Part shown: piece after piece, positions 51,400 through 59,218 of the stretch | Layout: each line of letters begins with the position of its first letter | How positions within the stretch are numbered: the stretch's first letter is position 1 | NCBI GenBank assembly: GCA_963805405.1 | Contig: CAWDUC010000018.1 | Coordinates: forward strand, 80,542-144,541 | Source: JAEUMG01 sp963805405 | GTDB lineage: Bacteria; Pseudomonadota; Alphaproteobacteria; Rhizobiales; Aestuariivirgaceae | Direction of reading: 5' to 3' | DNA length: 64,000 nucleotides | Position numbers and translations under genes: made by a program | Notes under the pieces: model-generated | Told to the model about the DNA's origin: nothing | The model's input: only the letters and a program-made list of their open reading frames with translations | Database searches by the model: none

Positions 51400-51876
51400 A
51401 TGAAACGCATTTTCACTGCCCGGGCGAAATCGCAGATTGTCGCTCTCGGCATGAGCCTGGTGAGTTCGGCTGCGGGCGCGGCAGACAACCCTTCGCAACT
51501 CACCTATGTTCGCCTGTTTTGTACCCCGGACAATGAATCCCATTTCGCCGATGTAACGGTCGATCTCACCCAGGAGAATTTCGCGCCTCCAGCATCCCCC
51601 ATCGCGATCGGTGGCAATCAACAGGTCTCACGCGTGTTCGTCGCCGGTTTTGAGCCGCATTGGGGCGCTTCCGATCTGAAGACCAAACTCAATCACCCGA
51701 CACCGGCCGTGCAGTTCTTCACCGTGCTCCGCGGAGACTTCTCGGTGACGGCCACAAATGGCGAGATGCGCCAATTGCACCCCGGTGAGGTCGTTCACCT
51801 CGAAGACATCGCACCCTGCAAGGGACACATCACCGTTGTTGGCGACGAGCCCGGATACTTGCTCTTCGCGCGTTAG
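51400..51876 (+). CDS. secreted cupin-domain protein
   Basis: A 158-residue exported protein: signal peptide MKRIFTARAKSQIVALGMSLVSSAAGAAD, then a cupin barrel with AVQFFTVLRGDFSVTATNGEMRQLHPGEVVHLEDIAPCKGHITVV. The metal-ligand His/Glu set is partial. Two Cys occur (LFCTPD, APCKGH). It is 62 bases after the lytic transglycosylase on the same strand. Function unknown. Confidence 0.85.
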   Translation: MKRIFTARAKSQIVALGMSLVSSAAGAADNPSQLTYVRLFCTPDNESHFADVTVDLTQENFAPPASPIAIGGNQQVSRVFVAGFEPHWGASDLKTKLNHPTPAVQFFTVLRGDFSVTATNGEMRQLHPGEVVHLEDIAPCKGHITVVGDEPGYLLFAR

Positions 51877-52009
51877 GGGAAAGAAGAGAAGGCGTAAACG
51901 CGCCTTCGCAAATGCGCATTCTGCCGCACTCGGCCATTTCGTTCCTGATCGTAAGCCGGCTGTCAGGTCACCACCATAAGAGGCGGTGGTTCACCAAATG
52001 AGGTTTATG

Positions 52010-52342
52010 ATGAAGTATCTAGCAGTTATGGTGCCTGTGCTTTTCCTGGCAACCCCGGCATTCGCGGCCCAGACGTTAGTCGTCAACAATAGTGGTTTGC
52101 CGATCGACGAGTTGTTCGTTTCGGCACCCGGCGCAAAGCATTGGAGCAGCAACTTGATGGAGAAAATCCCGGAAGGTGCTCTGGACTCTGGGAAGAAAGT
52201 AGTGATTGCGGGTCTCGAGAATGGAACCTTTGATCTGCGAATCTCTGCGCCGGATGAAGGTGTTCTTTGCTATATGGAGAACGTCACTGTCGCGGGCGGT
52301 CGCGTTGAACTCACACCCAAAATGGGCAAGGCCTGCAAATAG
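52010..52342 (+). CDS. secreted hypothetical protein
   Basis: A 110-residue exported protein: signal peptide MKYLAVMVPVLFLATPAFA, then a beta-rich mature domain starting QTLVVNNSGLPIDELFVSAPG and ending ENVTVAGGRVELTPKMGKACK, with two Cys (VLCYMEN, KACK). I start it at the Met-Lys codon 52010 with GAGG upstream, later than the frame's GTG 51986. Family not recognised; fold suggests an immunoglobulin-like periplasmic domain. Confidence 0.7.
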   Translation: MKYLAVMVPVLFLATPAFAAQTLVVNNSGLPIDELFVSAPGAKHWSSNLMEKIPEGALDSGKKVVIAGLENGTFDLRISAPDEGVLCYMENVTVAGGRVELTPKMGKACK

Positions 52343-52384
52343 CGAATTCGCAATTCGCTGCCGTGCTGGTTGTCCCAGCACGGC
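52341..52384. terminator. two tandem stem-loops after secreted gene
   Basis: AGCGAATT/AATTCGCT (loop CGC) at 52341-52359 begins at the stop codon, followed by GCCGTGCTGG/CCAGCACGGC (loop TTGTC) at 52360-52384. Both are perfect. There is no T-tract, so I call it a probable terminator or mRNA-end stabiliser. Confidence 0.45.
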
Positions 52385-52625
52385 AATCGACTGATCTGCT
52401 CTCATTTGTGTGGCTACTGGGCTGTAGGAGGCGAAGACCGTCCTGTCGCACCCGTCCCTCCATTCCCCTGCTCGGGATGTTTTGACGGCGGGGCGCATTC
52501 GACTTTCCGCCCCTCCCAACACACAACGTCGCGGCTGGGCCGTGCCGGGTGTTGCTCTTCTGGCAACACCGACTGAGTCGGTTGGCTCCCTGGTCGGTGA
52601 GTAACTGAACTACGCCTCGGCGAGG

Positions 52626-52724
52626 TCACTCCCCCAGCCACATCCACGCGTAGTGGAACAGAAGCAAGGTCGCGCTGATGTCGACGCCGACAATCCCAAC
52701 GAAATAAATCGTGTTCTTAAGCAT
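52626..52724 (-). CDS. small membrane protein, 32 aa
   Basis: A short frame starting MLKNTIYFVGIVGVDISATL and ending WMWLGE. One hydrophobic segment covers most of it, with Lys at the N-terminus and Glu at the end. CAGGACTTGCG, including AGGA, lies before the ATG at 52724. It resembles the peptide at 50417-50515 in size and type. Function unknown. Confidence 0.5.
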   Translation of the reverse strand: MLKNTIYFVGIVGVDISATLLLFHYAWMWLGE

Positions 52725-53027
52725 CGCAAGTCCTGAGCTCCGATGTTGGGTGAAGAAACAACTTTCGGGCTGAACTTGGAATGAACGGCGCCTTGGGCGG
52801 AGCGTAGGGCGCTGCAGTCCATTCTGTTGGCAAGAGCGGCATCAGTCCGGGCAGGCCTGCCTGGCCGCCTCCTTGGCTACTCGGCTGTCGCCGCTGTCCC
52901 AGCGTTACTGTGGCGAAGAAGCGACTGCGTTTTCAGATCCCGTTTAAAAGGGAGGCTCGAATGTTGCCGAGGGATGATAAGACTGCAATCATATCAGAGC
53001 CGCCGTGTTGGGCGGAGGTGGTTAGTT
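52725..53027. other. intergenic stretch, no gene seen
   Basis: About 300 bases upstream of the gene at 53028. A plus-strand frame opens from 52827 but has no ribosome binding site and no recognisable protein before the GTG at 53028. It probably holds that gene's promoter and leader. Confidence 0.35.
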
Positions 53028-53306
53028 GTGAGTATGGGTATCAGTATGGCTGTGACGCCGGATCAACTCCTTAGGGACGTCAAACAGGTAAATCGTCTTC
53101 TGGAACGAGGAGCAGAGAACATGGCTCTTCAGAAGCGGATCGTCGCCGACCTAACAAATCGCGGTCTGGCGACGTATGCAATCGAGGCACGCCGTCTTTT
53201 GGCGACCTTCCAGACCCTGCAAAACAAGCATCTCGAACATCGCGAAAAACTTCTTGGCGAGCTTGAAGCCCTGAACCATGGCGGGATGCGGTTGGCTGCA
53301 GAATAG
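53028..53306 (+). CDS. hypothetical helical protein, 92 aa
   Basis: A soluble all-alpha protein starting at GTG 53028 after GGAGGTGG. The core is AVTPDQLLRDVKQVNRLLERGAENMALQKRIVADLTNRGLATYAIEARRLLATFQTLQNKHLEHREKLLGEL, with heptad-like Leu spacing, suggesting two antiparallel helices or a coiled-coil dimer. No functional motif. A terminator follows. Confidence 0.7.
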   Translation: MSMGISMAVTPDQLLRDVKQVNRLLERGAENMALQKRIVADLTNRGLATYAIEARRLLATFQTLQNKHLEHREKLLGELEALNHGGMRLAAE

Positions 53307-53309
53307 AGG

Positions 53310-53332
53310 GGCTCGCGGCTGAGCCGTTTTTT
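53310..53332 (+). terminator. intrinsic terminator
   Basis: A 5-bp GC stem (GGCTC/GAGCC, 6-base loop) followed by TTTTTT, directly after the stop codon of the 92-residue gene at 53306. Short but with a good T-tract. Confidence 0.65.
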
Positions 53333-53434
53333 CCGGCTATCCCAATTAACTCCTCAGCCAATCGCACTGAGGCTGGTTCAGCCAGTCGGTGAGCGCCGGC
53401 GGCCCATAAAGGTCAGATAGCCCTTTGAAACAAT

Positions 53435-53510
53435 TGGCGCTCCCTACGGGAATCGAACCCGTGTTTCAGCCGTGAGAGGGCCGCGTCCTGGGCCGCTAGA
53501 CGAAGGGAGC
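53435..53510 (-). tRNA. tRNA-Glu (CTC)
   Basis: A 76-base cloverleaf on the minus strand: acceptor GCTCCCT pairs with AGGGAGC, discriminator G, encoded CCA. The anticodon stem CGGCC/GGCTG (with one G-T pair) closes loop CTCTCAC, giving anticodon CTC. The T-arm has GGTTCGATTCC. The D-arm and variable loop are of Glu type. Standard Glu tRNA decoding GAG. Confidence 0.94.
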
Positions 53511-53579
53511 ACTGATCAGGAACAGCCTTCCTATATCGGCGGGCGGCCGAAAGCGCAAGCCGATGCTGGCGGCCGGTCG

Positions 53580-53939
53580 CTAGGGCGATGGCACGCCGGG
53601 CGTGAGCCTGATCCGGGAAAGGATAAGCCCCTTCTTCACATCGACCACGACCAATTCGTCCGTCCCGTTCAGTGTAAGCTGGATCACCGCGCGATCGCCC
53701 TCGATCGTGGTCTGCGTAACCCGCGTTCCGGCTGCCGCCTGAATGTCGACCAGGGCCGGAATGTTCGGATCGATCGGAGCCTTGTGCGTCGCCTTCCAGA
53801 CGATGCCGCCAATAAGCCCGATAAGCATGAGCACGAGCAGGCCGCCCATGATATAGACTGCCGCTTCGAGAAACTTGAGACCCGGCTGCTTGACTTCAAG
53901 GGCCGGACCACCGCCCTCCCCGCCTGCATTGTCGCCCAT
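53580..53939 (-). CDS. DUF6476-type single-pass membrane protein
   Basis: A 119-residue protein: polar Gly-rich N-terminus (MGDNAGGEGGGPALEVKQPGLKFLEAAVYIM), one membrane segment (GGLLVLMLIGLIGGIVW) and a periplasmic C-terminal domain (ALVDIQAAAGTRVTQTTIEGDRAVIQLTLNGTDELVVVDVKKG). This matches the small family placed beside rluD in alphaproteobacteria. Function unknown. GGAGGAGATTTC precedes the ATG at 53939, whose CATG it shares with the divergent rluD. Confidence 0.75.
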   Translation of the reverse strand: MGDNAGGEGGGPALEVKQPGLKFLEAAVYIMGGLLVLMLIGLIGGIVWKATHKAPIDPNIPALVDIQAAAGTRVTQTTIEGDRAVIQLTLNGTDELVVVDVKKGLILSRIRLTPGVPSP

Positions 53940-54945
53940 GAAATCTCCTCCGCCGCAACTGCTCACCGCGACCGTCGACGCCGAAAATTCGGGCGGGCGG
54001 CTTGATCGTTTCCTAGCCGGCACTTTTCCGGCGACGAGCCGTGCCCGCTTTCAGGCTCTTATTGCGGAGGGCTACGTCTCTGTCGAGGGGGAGTCGGTTC
54101 GCGAAGCACGGCGAAAGCTCAAGGATGGCGAGCGGATCACTGTCGAACTGCCCGCCGCCAAGCCTGCCGAGCCGGTCGCGCAAGCCATCGAACTCGATGT
54201 CGTCTACGAGGATGACGATCTTATTGTCATCGACAAGCCGGCGGGACTCGTTGTGCACCCGGCCGCCGGGCATGACAGCGGCACCCTTGTCAACGCTTTG
54301 CTCGCCCATTGCGGCGCGAGCCTGTCCGGCATCGGCGGCATCAAGCGACCGGGCATCGTGCATCGCCTCGACAAGGAGACAAGCGGTCTCATGGTCGTCG
54401 CCAAGACGGATCGCGCACATCAGGGCTTGAGCGAACAGTTCGCAAACCATGGCCGCGACGGCCGGCTTGAACGCGAGTATCTCGCGGCGGTGTGGCGCGT
54501 GCCCGAAAGGCGGCACGGCACGATCGATGCGCCGCTCGCGCGCTCATCGCACAACCGCCAGAAGATCGCCGTCTCCCGGAGCGTCGCGGCGCGGACGGCG
54601 ATCACGCATTACAATATCGAAGAGCAGTTCGGCGACGTCGCTACGCTCCTTCGCTGCCGGCTGGAGACCGGACGTACGCATCAGATTCGCGTCCATCTTT
54701 CCCATATCGGTCATCCGGTGCTTGGCGATCCTGCTTATGGCAAGGGCTTCTCTGCCTCGCGCAGCGGATTGACGGAGGAAGCGCGCACTGCACTTTCAGC
54801 ACTCAATCGCCAGGCCTTGCATGCCACGGTGCTCGGTTTCGATCATCCGGTGACGGGCAAGCATTTGCGGTTCGAGCGTTCACCGCCCGCCGACATGCGG
54901 CATCTCTTGGAAAGTTTGCGCCAACAAACATCGAGGCGCGCTTGA
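53938..54945 (+). CDS. rluD: RluA/RluD family 23S rRNA pseudouridine synthase
   Basis: A 335-residue pseudouridine synthase. The N-terminal S4-like RNA-binding domain (GGRLDRFLAGTFPATSRARFQALIAEGYVSVEG) is followed by the catalytic domain with VIDKPAGLVVHPAAGH, catalytic Asp in GIVHRLDKETSGLMVVAKT, and LETGRTHQIRVHLSHIGHPVLGDPAYG. RluD modifies the helix-69 uridines of 23S rRNA. The ATG at 53938 shares a CATG with the divergent DUF6476 gene. No strong ribosome binding site is visible; a stem-loop spans the stop codon. Confidence 0.93.
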   Translation: MKSPPPQLLTATVDAENSGGRLDRFLAGTFPATSRARFQALIAEGYVSVEGESVREARRKLKDGERITVELPAAKPAEPVAQAIELDVVYEDDDLIVIDKPAGLVVHPAAGHDSGTLVNALLAHCGASLSGIGGIKRPGIVHRLDKETSGLMVVAKTDRAHQGLSEQFANHGRDGRLEREYLAAVWRVPERRHGTIDAPLARSSHNRQKIAVSRSVAARTAITHYNIEEQFGDVATLLRCRLETGRTHQIRVHLSHIGHPVLGDPAYGKGFSASRSGLTEEARTALSALNRQALHATVLGFDHPVTGKHLRFERSPPADMRHLLESLRQQTSRRA

Positions 54946-54959
54946 CAAGCTAGCGCGCC
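54935..54959. repeat. stem-loop across rluD stop codon
   Basis: GGCGCGCT / AGCGCGCC, 8 bp with 9-base loop, starting inside the rluD stop region. No T-tract. It could terminate or stabilise the rluD mRNA. Confidence 0.4.
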
Positions 54960-55002
54960 GAGGCTGTTAGTGGAGCGATTCTTGAGGCACATGGGGGAAG
55001 TG

Positions 55003-55434
55003 ATGAGTAACAAAATTGGTTTTGCGAAGGTTGCGTTGGCGAGCGCGCTGCTCGTCCTCGGCACGACCCAGCTCAACGCCAAGGCGGGCAATGTGGCCGC
55101 CGGTATCGCGGTCGGGGTCGCGGCCGGCGCTGTTCTTGCAGCCGCTGCATCGGCTGCCAATGCCGATTGGGATTCCGATTACTATGATTACAGCTGGAAC
55201 TACGACAAATCGCAGAATGCGATCGCAGCCTGCATGCACAAGGCCGCCAAGACCGCTTCGAAAAGAGGCGCCTATCGCATCATCGCCGATAAACTCGACT
55301 ATCTCAACAATCGCGGCGGCGGTCAGTTCAAGGTCGGTTTGCGAATGAAGGCCGTCTACCGCTCAGGCGTGAATGTGCACTTTGCGAAATGCACGGTACA
55401 GAACGGTTGGGTCTCGGCATTTAAGATGAACTGA
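55003..55434 (+). CDS. secreted hypothetical protein
   Basis: A 143-residue exported protein: start MSNKIGFAKVALASALLVLG with GGGGGAAG upstream, then a Gly/Ala-rich stretch (GNVAAGIAVGVAAGAVLAAAASAAN) that could be a second membrane segment, an aromatic acidic turn (DWDSDYYDYSWNYD), and a folded end with two Cys (IAACMHKAAK, AKCTVQNGW). The last helix-strand (KAVYRSGVNVHFAKCTVQNG) is beta-like. Family not recognised. It lies 57 bases after rluD on the same strand. Confidence 0.7.
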   Translation: MSNKIGFAKVALASALLVLGTTQLNAKAGNVAAGIAVGVAAGAVLAAAASAANADWDSDYYDYSWNYDKSQNAIAACMHKAAKTASKRGAYRIIADKLDYLNNRGGGQFKVGLRMKAVYRSGVNVHFAKCTVQNGWVSAFKMN

Positions 55435-55477
55435 CGTCGTGTCCCTCCTCGCGCCGCTGTGCGGGGAGGGAACAACA

Positions 55478-56113
55478 TCACGTCCGACTTCCATACGCCG
55501 CGAGGAACGTCGCAACGCCGGCATTCACGACGCGGTTGAGTTCTTGCGGGGCGATCGAATCGCTGACACCAAAAAGCAATGGCTTGCTGGTTCCGCAATG
55601 GATGAGTTCCATCAATTGCCTGGCCGCCATTTCGGGGTCTGAGGCCTTCAACTCGCCCTGGCGGATTTTCTCTTCGATATAAGCCGCCACGCGCGAGATA
55701 CCGTAGCGGGGCCCAGCCTCATAGAAGGCCCTGCCGGCCTGCGGGAATTTGGCCGAGGCAGCGATGATCATCCGGAAATAGGCAACCTGCTGGGGGTCGA
55801 TCAGCATCTTGCCGAAGCGCAGACCGATTTCGCGCAACATCTCCCCAACCGGCCGGCTGTCGTCCAGGATCTCGAACAGCCGTTCGGCCTGGCTGCGGCG
55901 ATCTTCGAAGATCATGGTTTCGAAGAGTTTCTCTTTGCTGGGAAAATAGGCGTAAACAGTCCCCTTGGAGACCCCGGTTGCCTTAACGATATCATTGACG
56001 CTGGCGCCGTCGAAGCCGTGCTCCATGAACACGCGCCGGGCGCCGTCCATGATCTGCCTGCGCTTGGCTGAGTGCTCCGCGCTACTCTCAACTTCCACGG
56101 GAAGTGCCGTCAT
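55478..56113 (-). CDS. TetR/AcrR family repressor
   Basis: A 211-residue TetR family regulator: HTH in RRQIMDGARRVFMEHGFDGASVNDIVKATGVSKGTVYAYFPSKEKLFETMI, and a C-terminal ligand domain with FGKMLIDPQQVAYFRMIIAASAKFPQAGRAFYEAGP. It is divergent from the efflux pair it probably represses, and two matching palindromes lie between them. ATG at 56113. The arrangement is comparable to EmrR-type systems in Sinorhizobium. Confidence 0.94.
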   Translation of the reverse strand: MTALPVEVESSAEHSAKRRQIMDGARRVFMEHGFDGASVNDIVKATGVSKGTVYAYFPSKEKLFETMIFEDRRSQAERLFEILDDSRPVGEMLREIGLRFGKMLIDPQQVAYFRMIIAASAKFPQAGRAFYEAGPRYGISRVAAYIEEKIRQGELKASDPEMAARQLMELIHCGTSKPLLFGVSDSIAPQELNRVVNAGVATFLAAYGSRT

Positions 56114-56190
56114 CTCATCCTCCCAACGCCTTCGCTTGGTCTAACGCCGCTATGCGTGCTTCGCAATTCTCAATCGTGTTTTTGGATTGA

Positions 56191-56205
56191 ACCGAACGGT
56201 TCGGT
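56191..56205. promoter_or_regulatory. TetR operator 1
   Basis: A perfect 15-base odd palindrome, ACCGAAC-G-GTTCGGT, immediately upstream of a TTGACT -35 box facing the efflux genes. It shares the pattern ACyGAAC-G-GTTCrGT with operator 2. Sites of this form are typical for TetR-family dimers. Confidence 0.75.
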
Positions 56206-56206
56206 A

Positions 56207-56235
56207 TTGACTTAAGGAGGCTGCACACGTAAATC
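56207..56235 (+). promoter_or_regulatory. promoter of emrAB
   Basis: TTGACT (56207-56212) and TAAATC (56230-56235) with 17-base spacing form a sigma-70-like promoter between the two operators, about 45 bases upstream of the emrA start. The -10 is weak, as for many alphaproteobacterial promoters. Confidence 0.5.
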
Positions 56236-56243
56236 AAGATCGA

Positions 56244-56258
56244 ACTGAACGGTTCAGT
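56244..56258. promoter_or_regulatory. TetR operator 2
   Basis: A perfect 15-base palindrome, ACTGAAC-G-GTTCAGT, just downstream of the -10 box and 22 bases before the emrA start. Its centre is 53 bases, about five helical turns, from that of operator 1. Bound repressor here would block transcription initiation. Confidence 0.75.
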
Positions 56259-56279
56259 CTTGTTTATCGGGAACACCCA

Positions 56280-57482
56280 ATGGCTATAAGCGAAGCAAAG
56301 CAGTCCGAACTGCCTCCCTCCCCGGTCCAGGATCTGCGCCCGCAGTTGAAACTAGCTGAGCCCTCGGCTCGGCCAGAGGCCCCCGTTCCGGCGCCGGCAG
56401 CTCCCGCCGCTGTGCGCCGGCGGGGGCGCTCTCCCTACCGCAAGCTCCTGCTCGGCGTGGGCCTACTGGCCGCGCTCGCCGCTGCCGGCTGGTACGGCGA
56501 AAATTGGTACACGATCGGCCGCTTCATCATTTCGACCGACGACGCCTATATCCGCGCCGATACCTCAGCCTTGAGCGCGAAGGTTTCGGGTTACGTCGCA
56601 GCCATCCCGGTTGCGGAGAATACCCTCGTCTCGGCCGGAACGACGATCCTTAAGATCGATGATGGGGATTTCAGTCTGGCTGTCGCCTCGGCCAAGGATC
56701 GCATCACCCTTCAGCAGGCGACGATCGACCGCATCGCCCGCCAGGCCGAGGCCCAGCAGGCGGACATCGACTCGGCGCGCGCCAAGGTCACCATGGCCCA
56801 GGCTGACGCGCAGAACTATGCCTCGATCCTCGACCGTCAGAAGACGCTCGCCAAGAAAGACTTTGCCAGCACGCAGGCTGTCGACCAGGCGCGCGCCAAC
56901 AATGACCGCGCGACGGCCGGCGTAGCTTCCGCGAAGGCCGATCTTGCCGCAGCCGAGGCCGACTATCAGGTCATCCAGGCGGAAGGCCAGGAAGCCCGCG
57001 CGACGCTCGCGCAGCTAAATACCGAGCTCGCCCGTGCCGAGCGCGATCTTGGCTTCACCGAGATCAAGGCGCCTTTCGACGGCATCATCGCCAATCGCGC
57101 GGTCGAGCCAGGCCAGTTCGTGCAGACCGGCCAGCGCTTGATGGCGCTTGTTCCCGTCTCGAGTTCCTACGTCGAAGCCAATCTGAAGGAAACGCAATTG
57201 GCCGATGTACATCCCGGCCAGAAGGCGGAGATTTCGATCGACGCCTGGGACGGCGCCACGATCACCGGCACCGTCGAGAGTATTTCGCCGGCATCGGGCG
57301 CGGAATTCTCGCTGCTTCCGCCTGAAAACGCGACCGGCAATTTCACCAAGATTACCCAGCGCGTCCCGGTCCGCATCAAGATCGACAGCCACGATGCCGC
57401 GCGCCTGCGCGCAGGCCTCTCTGTCGTCGTCGATATCGACACCCGTCAACCCAAGGGGAGCGCGACCGCCGCGCTCGACTAG
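56280..57482 (+). CDS. emrA: EmrA/HlyD-family efflux adaptor
   Basis: A 400-residue membrane-fusion protein. A cytosolic Pro-rich N-terminus is followed by one membrane helix (LLLGVGLLAALAAAGWYG), then the lipoyl half-motif STDDAYIRADTSALSAKVSGYVAAIPVAENTLVSAG. A long coiled-coil hairpin (about 140-260) and the second lipoyl half with APFDGIIANRAVEPGQFVQTGQRLMALVP complete it. It links the inner-membrane pump EmrB to an outer-membrane channel. It starts the operon behind the TetR operators. Confidence 0.95.
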   Translation: MAISEAKQSELPPSPVQDLRPQLKLAEPSARPEAPVPAPAAPAAVRRRGRSPYRKLLLGVGLLAALAAAGWYGENWYTIGRFIISTDDAYIRADTSALSAKVSGYVAAIPVAENTLVSAGTTILKIDDGDFSLAVASAKDRITLQQATIDRIARQAEAQQADIDSARAKVTMAQADAQNYASILDRQKTLAKKDFASTQAVDQARANNDRATAGVASAKADLAAAEADYQVIQAEGQEARATLAQLNTELARAERDLGFTEIKAPFDGIIANRAVEPGQFVQTGQRLMALVPVSSSYVEANLKETQLADVHPGQKAEISIDAWDGATITGTVESISPASGAEFSLLPPENATGNFTKITQRVPVRIKIDSHDAARLRAGLSVVVDIDTRQPKGSATAALD

Positions 57483-57491
57483 GCCGCCATC

Positions 57492-59072
57492 ATGGCCGCT
57501 GCCACGACAACCATCGCGACCTCTGCCCCGCGCGCCAACACCGGCTTCGAAACCCGGAAGCTGGTGGCGTTCATCGCCATGGTCTTCGGCATGTTCATGG
57601 CGATCCTCGACATTCAGATCGTCTCGGCGTCGCTATCCGACATCCAGGCCGGCCTCTCGGCGAGCGTCGATGAAATATCCTGGGTTCAGACCGCCTATCT
57701 GATCGCCGAAGTCATCATGATCCCATTGTCGGGCACGCTCTCGCGCATGATGTCGACGCGCATTCTTTTCACGCTGTCGGCTTCGGGCTTCACGCTTGCG
57801 AGCCTGCTCTGCGCGCAGGCGACCTCGATCAACGAGATGATCTTCTTCCGCGCCTTCCAGGGATTTATCGGCGGCGCGATGATCCCGACGGTGTTTGCCG
57901 CTTCTTTCACGATCTTCCCGGCAAGCAAGCGCCCGATCATTACGCCGCTCATCGGCCTCATCGCCACCTTGGCGCCGACCATCGGCCCAACCATCGGCGG
58001 CTATCTGACCGACCTCTTCTCCTGGCACTGGCTGTTTCTGATCAATGTCGGCCCCGGCATCATCGTGGCGACGCTGGTCTGGTTCCTCGTCGATTTCGAC
58101 GAGCCGGACTGGTCATTGTTCAAGGGCTTCGACTGGCTGGGGCTTGCGGCCATGGCGATTTTTCTGGGCACGGCCGAGTATGTGCTGGAGGAAGGTCCTT
58201 CCAATGACTGGTTCGACGATGCCGCGGTGCGCTATGCAGCGATCGCCTTCGTCGTTGGCATGGCCTTGTTCTTCTGGCGCACCGTGACAGCACGCCAGCC
58301 GATCGTCGATCTTTCTGCTTTCGGCAATCGCAACTTCGCAACCGGCGCGTTTTTCTCCTTCGTCATGGGCATCGGTCTCTACGGTCTAACCTATCTCTAC
58401 CCGGTGTTCCTCAGCCGGGTGCGCGGCTATTCCTCGATGATGATCGGCGAGACGATGTTCGTCACCGGCATCACCATGTTCTTCGCCGCACCGATCGTCG
58501 GCCGTCTATCGACAAAGGTGGATCCGCGCATACTCATGGCGCTGGGCTTCGGCGGCTTCGCGCTCGGCACCTGGCAGGCCTCCTTCATCACCAAGGATTG
58601 GTCGTTCAACGAGCTTCTCGTTCCGCAGATTCTGCGCGGCTTCTGCCTGATGCTCTGCATGGTACCGATCACCAATGCCGCCTTGGGCACGCTCGCACCC
58701 AATCGCATCAAAAACGCATCCGGCCTTTTCAATTTGACCCGTAATCTTGGCGGCGCCGTCGGTCTCGCCTTGATCAATACGGTGCTGAATGATCGTATGG
58801 ACCTGCATCTCCAGCGTCTGCGCGAGCAGATCTCCTGGGGCAGCAATGTCGCCGTCGAGACCCTCAATACCATGACGCAGGCCTTCAGCCCGCTCGGCTC
58901 CGATGCCTCGAACGCCGCCGTGGCTCAATTGGCCAAGATTGTCCGGCGCGAGGCGACGGTTATGGCGATCGGCGACGTCTTCTTTTTGCTGACGCTACTA
59001 TTCGCCGCGATCGTGCTGCTTACCCCTTTGATGCAAAAGTCAAAATCGGCCGCAGGAGGCTCCGGACACTGA
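57492..59072 (+). CDS. emrB: DHA2-family drug:H+ antiporter (EmrB/QacA type)
   Basis: A 526-residue major facilitator of the 14-segment DHA2 group. The signature motif DIQIVSASLSDIQAGLSASVDEISWVQTAYLIAEVIMIPLSGTLSRMMSTR is clear, as is the motif-C stretch APTIGPTIGGYLTDLFSWHWLFLIN. It would export hydrophobic drugs with EmrA. The stop of emrA and this start are 9 bases apart, so the two are co-transcribed. No outer-membrane TolC gene lies here. Substrate specificity is not evident. Confidence 0.96.
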   Translation: MAAATTTIATSAPRANTGFETRKLVAFIAMVFGMFMAILDIQIVSASLSDIQAGLSASVDEISWVQTAYLIAEVIMIPLSGTLSRMMSTRILFTLSASGFTLASLLCAQATSINEMIFFRAFQGFIGGAMIPTVFAASFTIFPASKRPIITPLIGLIATLAPTIGPTIGGYLTDLFSWHWLFLINVGPGIIVATLVWFLVDFDEPDWSLFKGFDWLGLAAMAIFLGTAEYVLEEGPSNDWFDDAAVRYAAIAFVVGMALFFWRTVTARQPIVDLSAFGNRNFATGAFFSFVMGIGLYGLTYLYPVFLSRVRGYSSMMIGETMFVTGITMFFAAPIVGRLSTKVDPRILMALGFGGFALGTWQASFITKDWSFNELLVPQILRGFCLMLCMVPITNAALGTLAPNRIKNASGLFNLTRNLGGAVGLALINTVLNDRMDLHLQRLREQISWGSNVAVETLNTMTQAFSPLGSDASNAAVAQLAKIVRREATVMAIGDVFFLLTLLFAAIVLLTPLMQKSKSAAGGSGH

Positions 59073-59218
59073 AGCTGGAAGTGAACCCGAAGGAGGTCAG
59101 CGGAATTGATAACGAGACAGTGACAGGGAATTGAAATCGACGAAGTTACAATTATGTTAATATCGGGCGTTATTCGAGTTATGCTAGGCGCAGCTATCAG
59201 CGCCAGAAGGGGTTAAAA

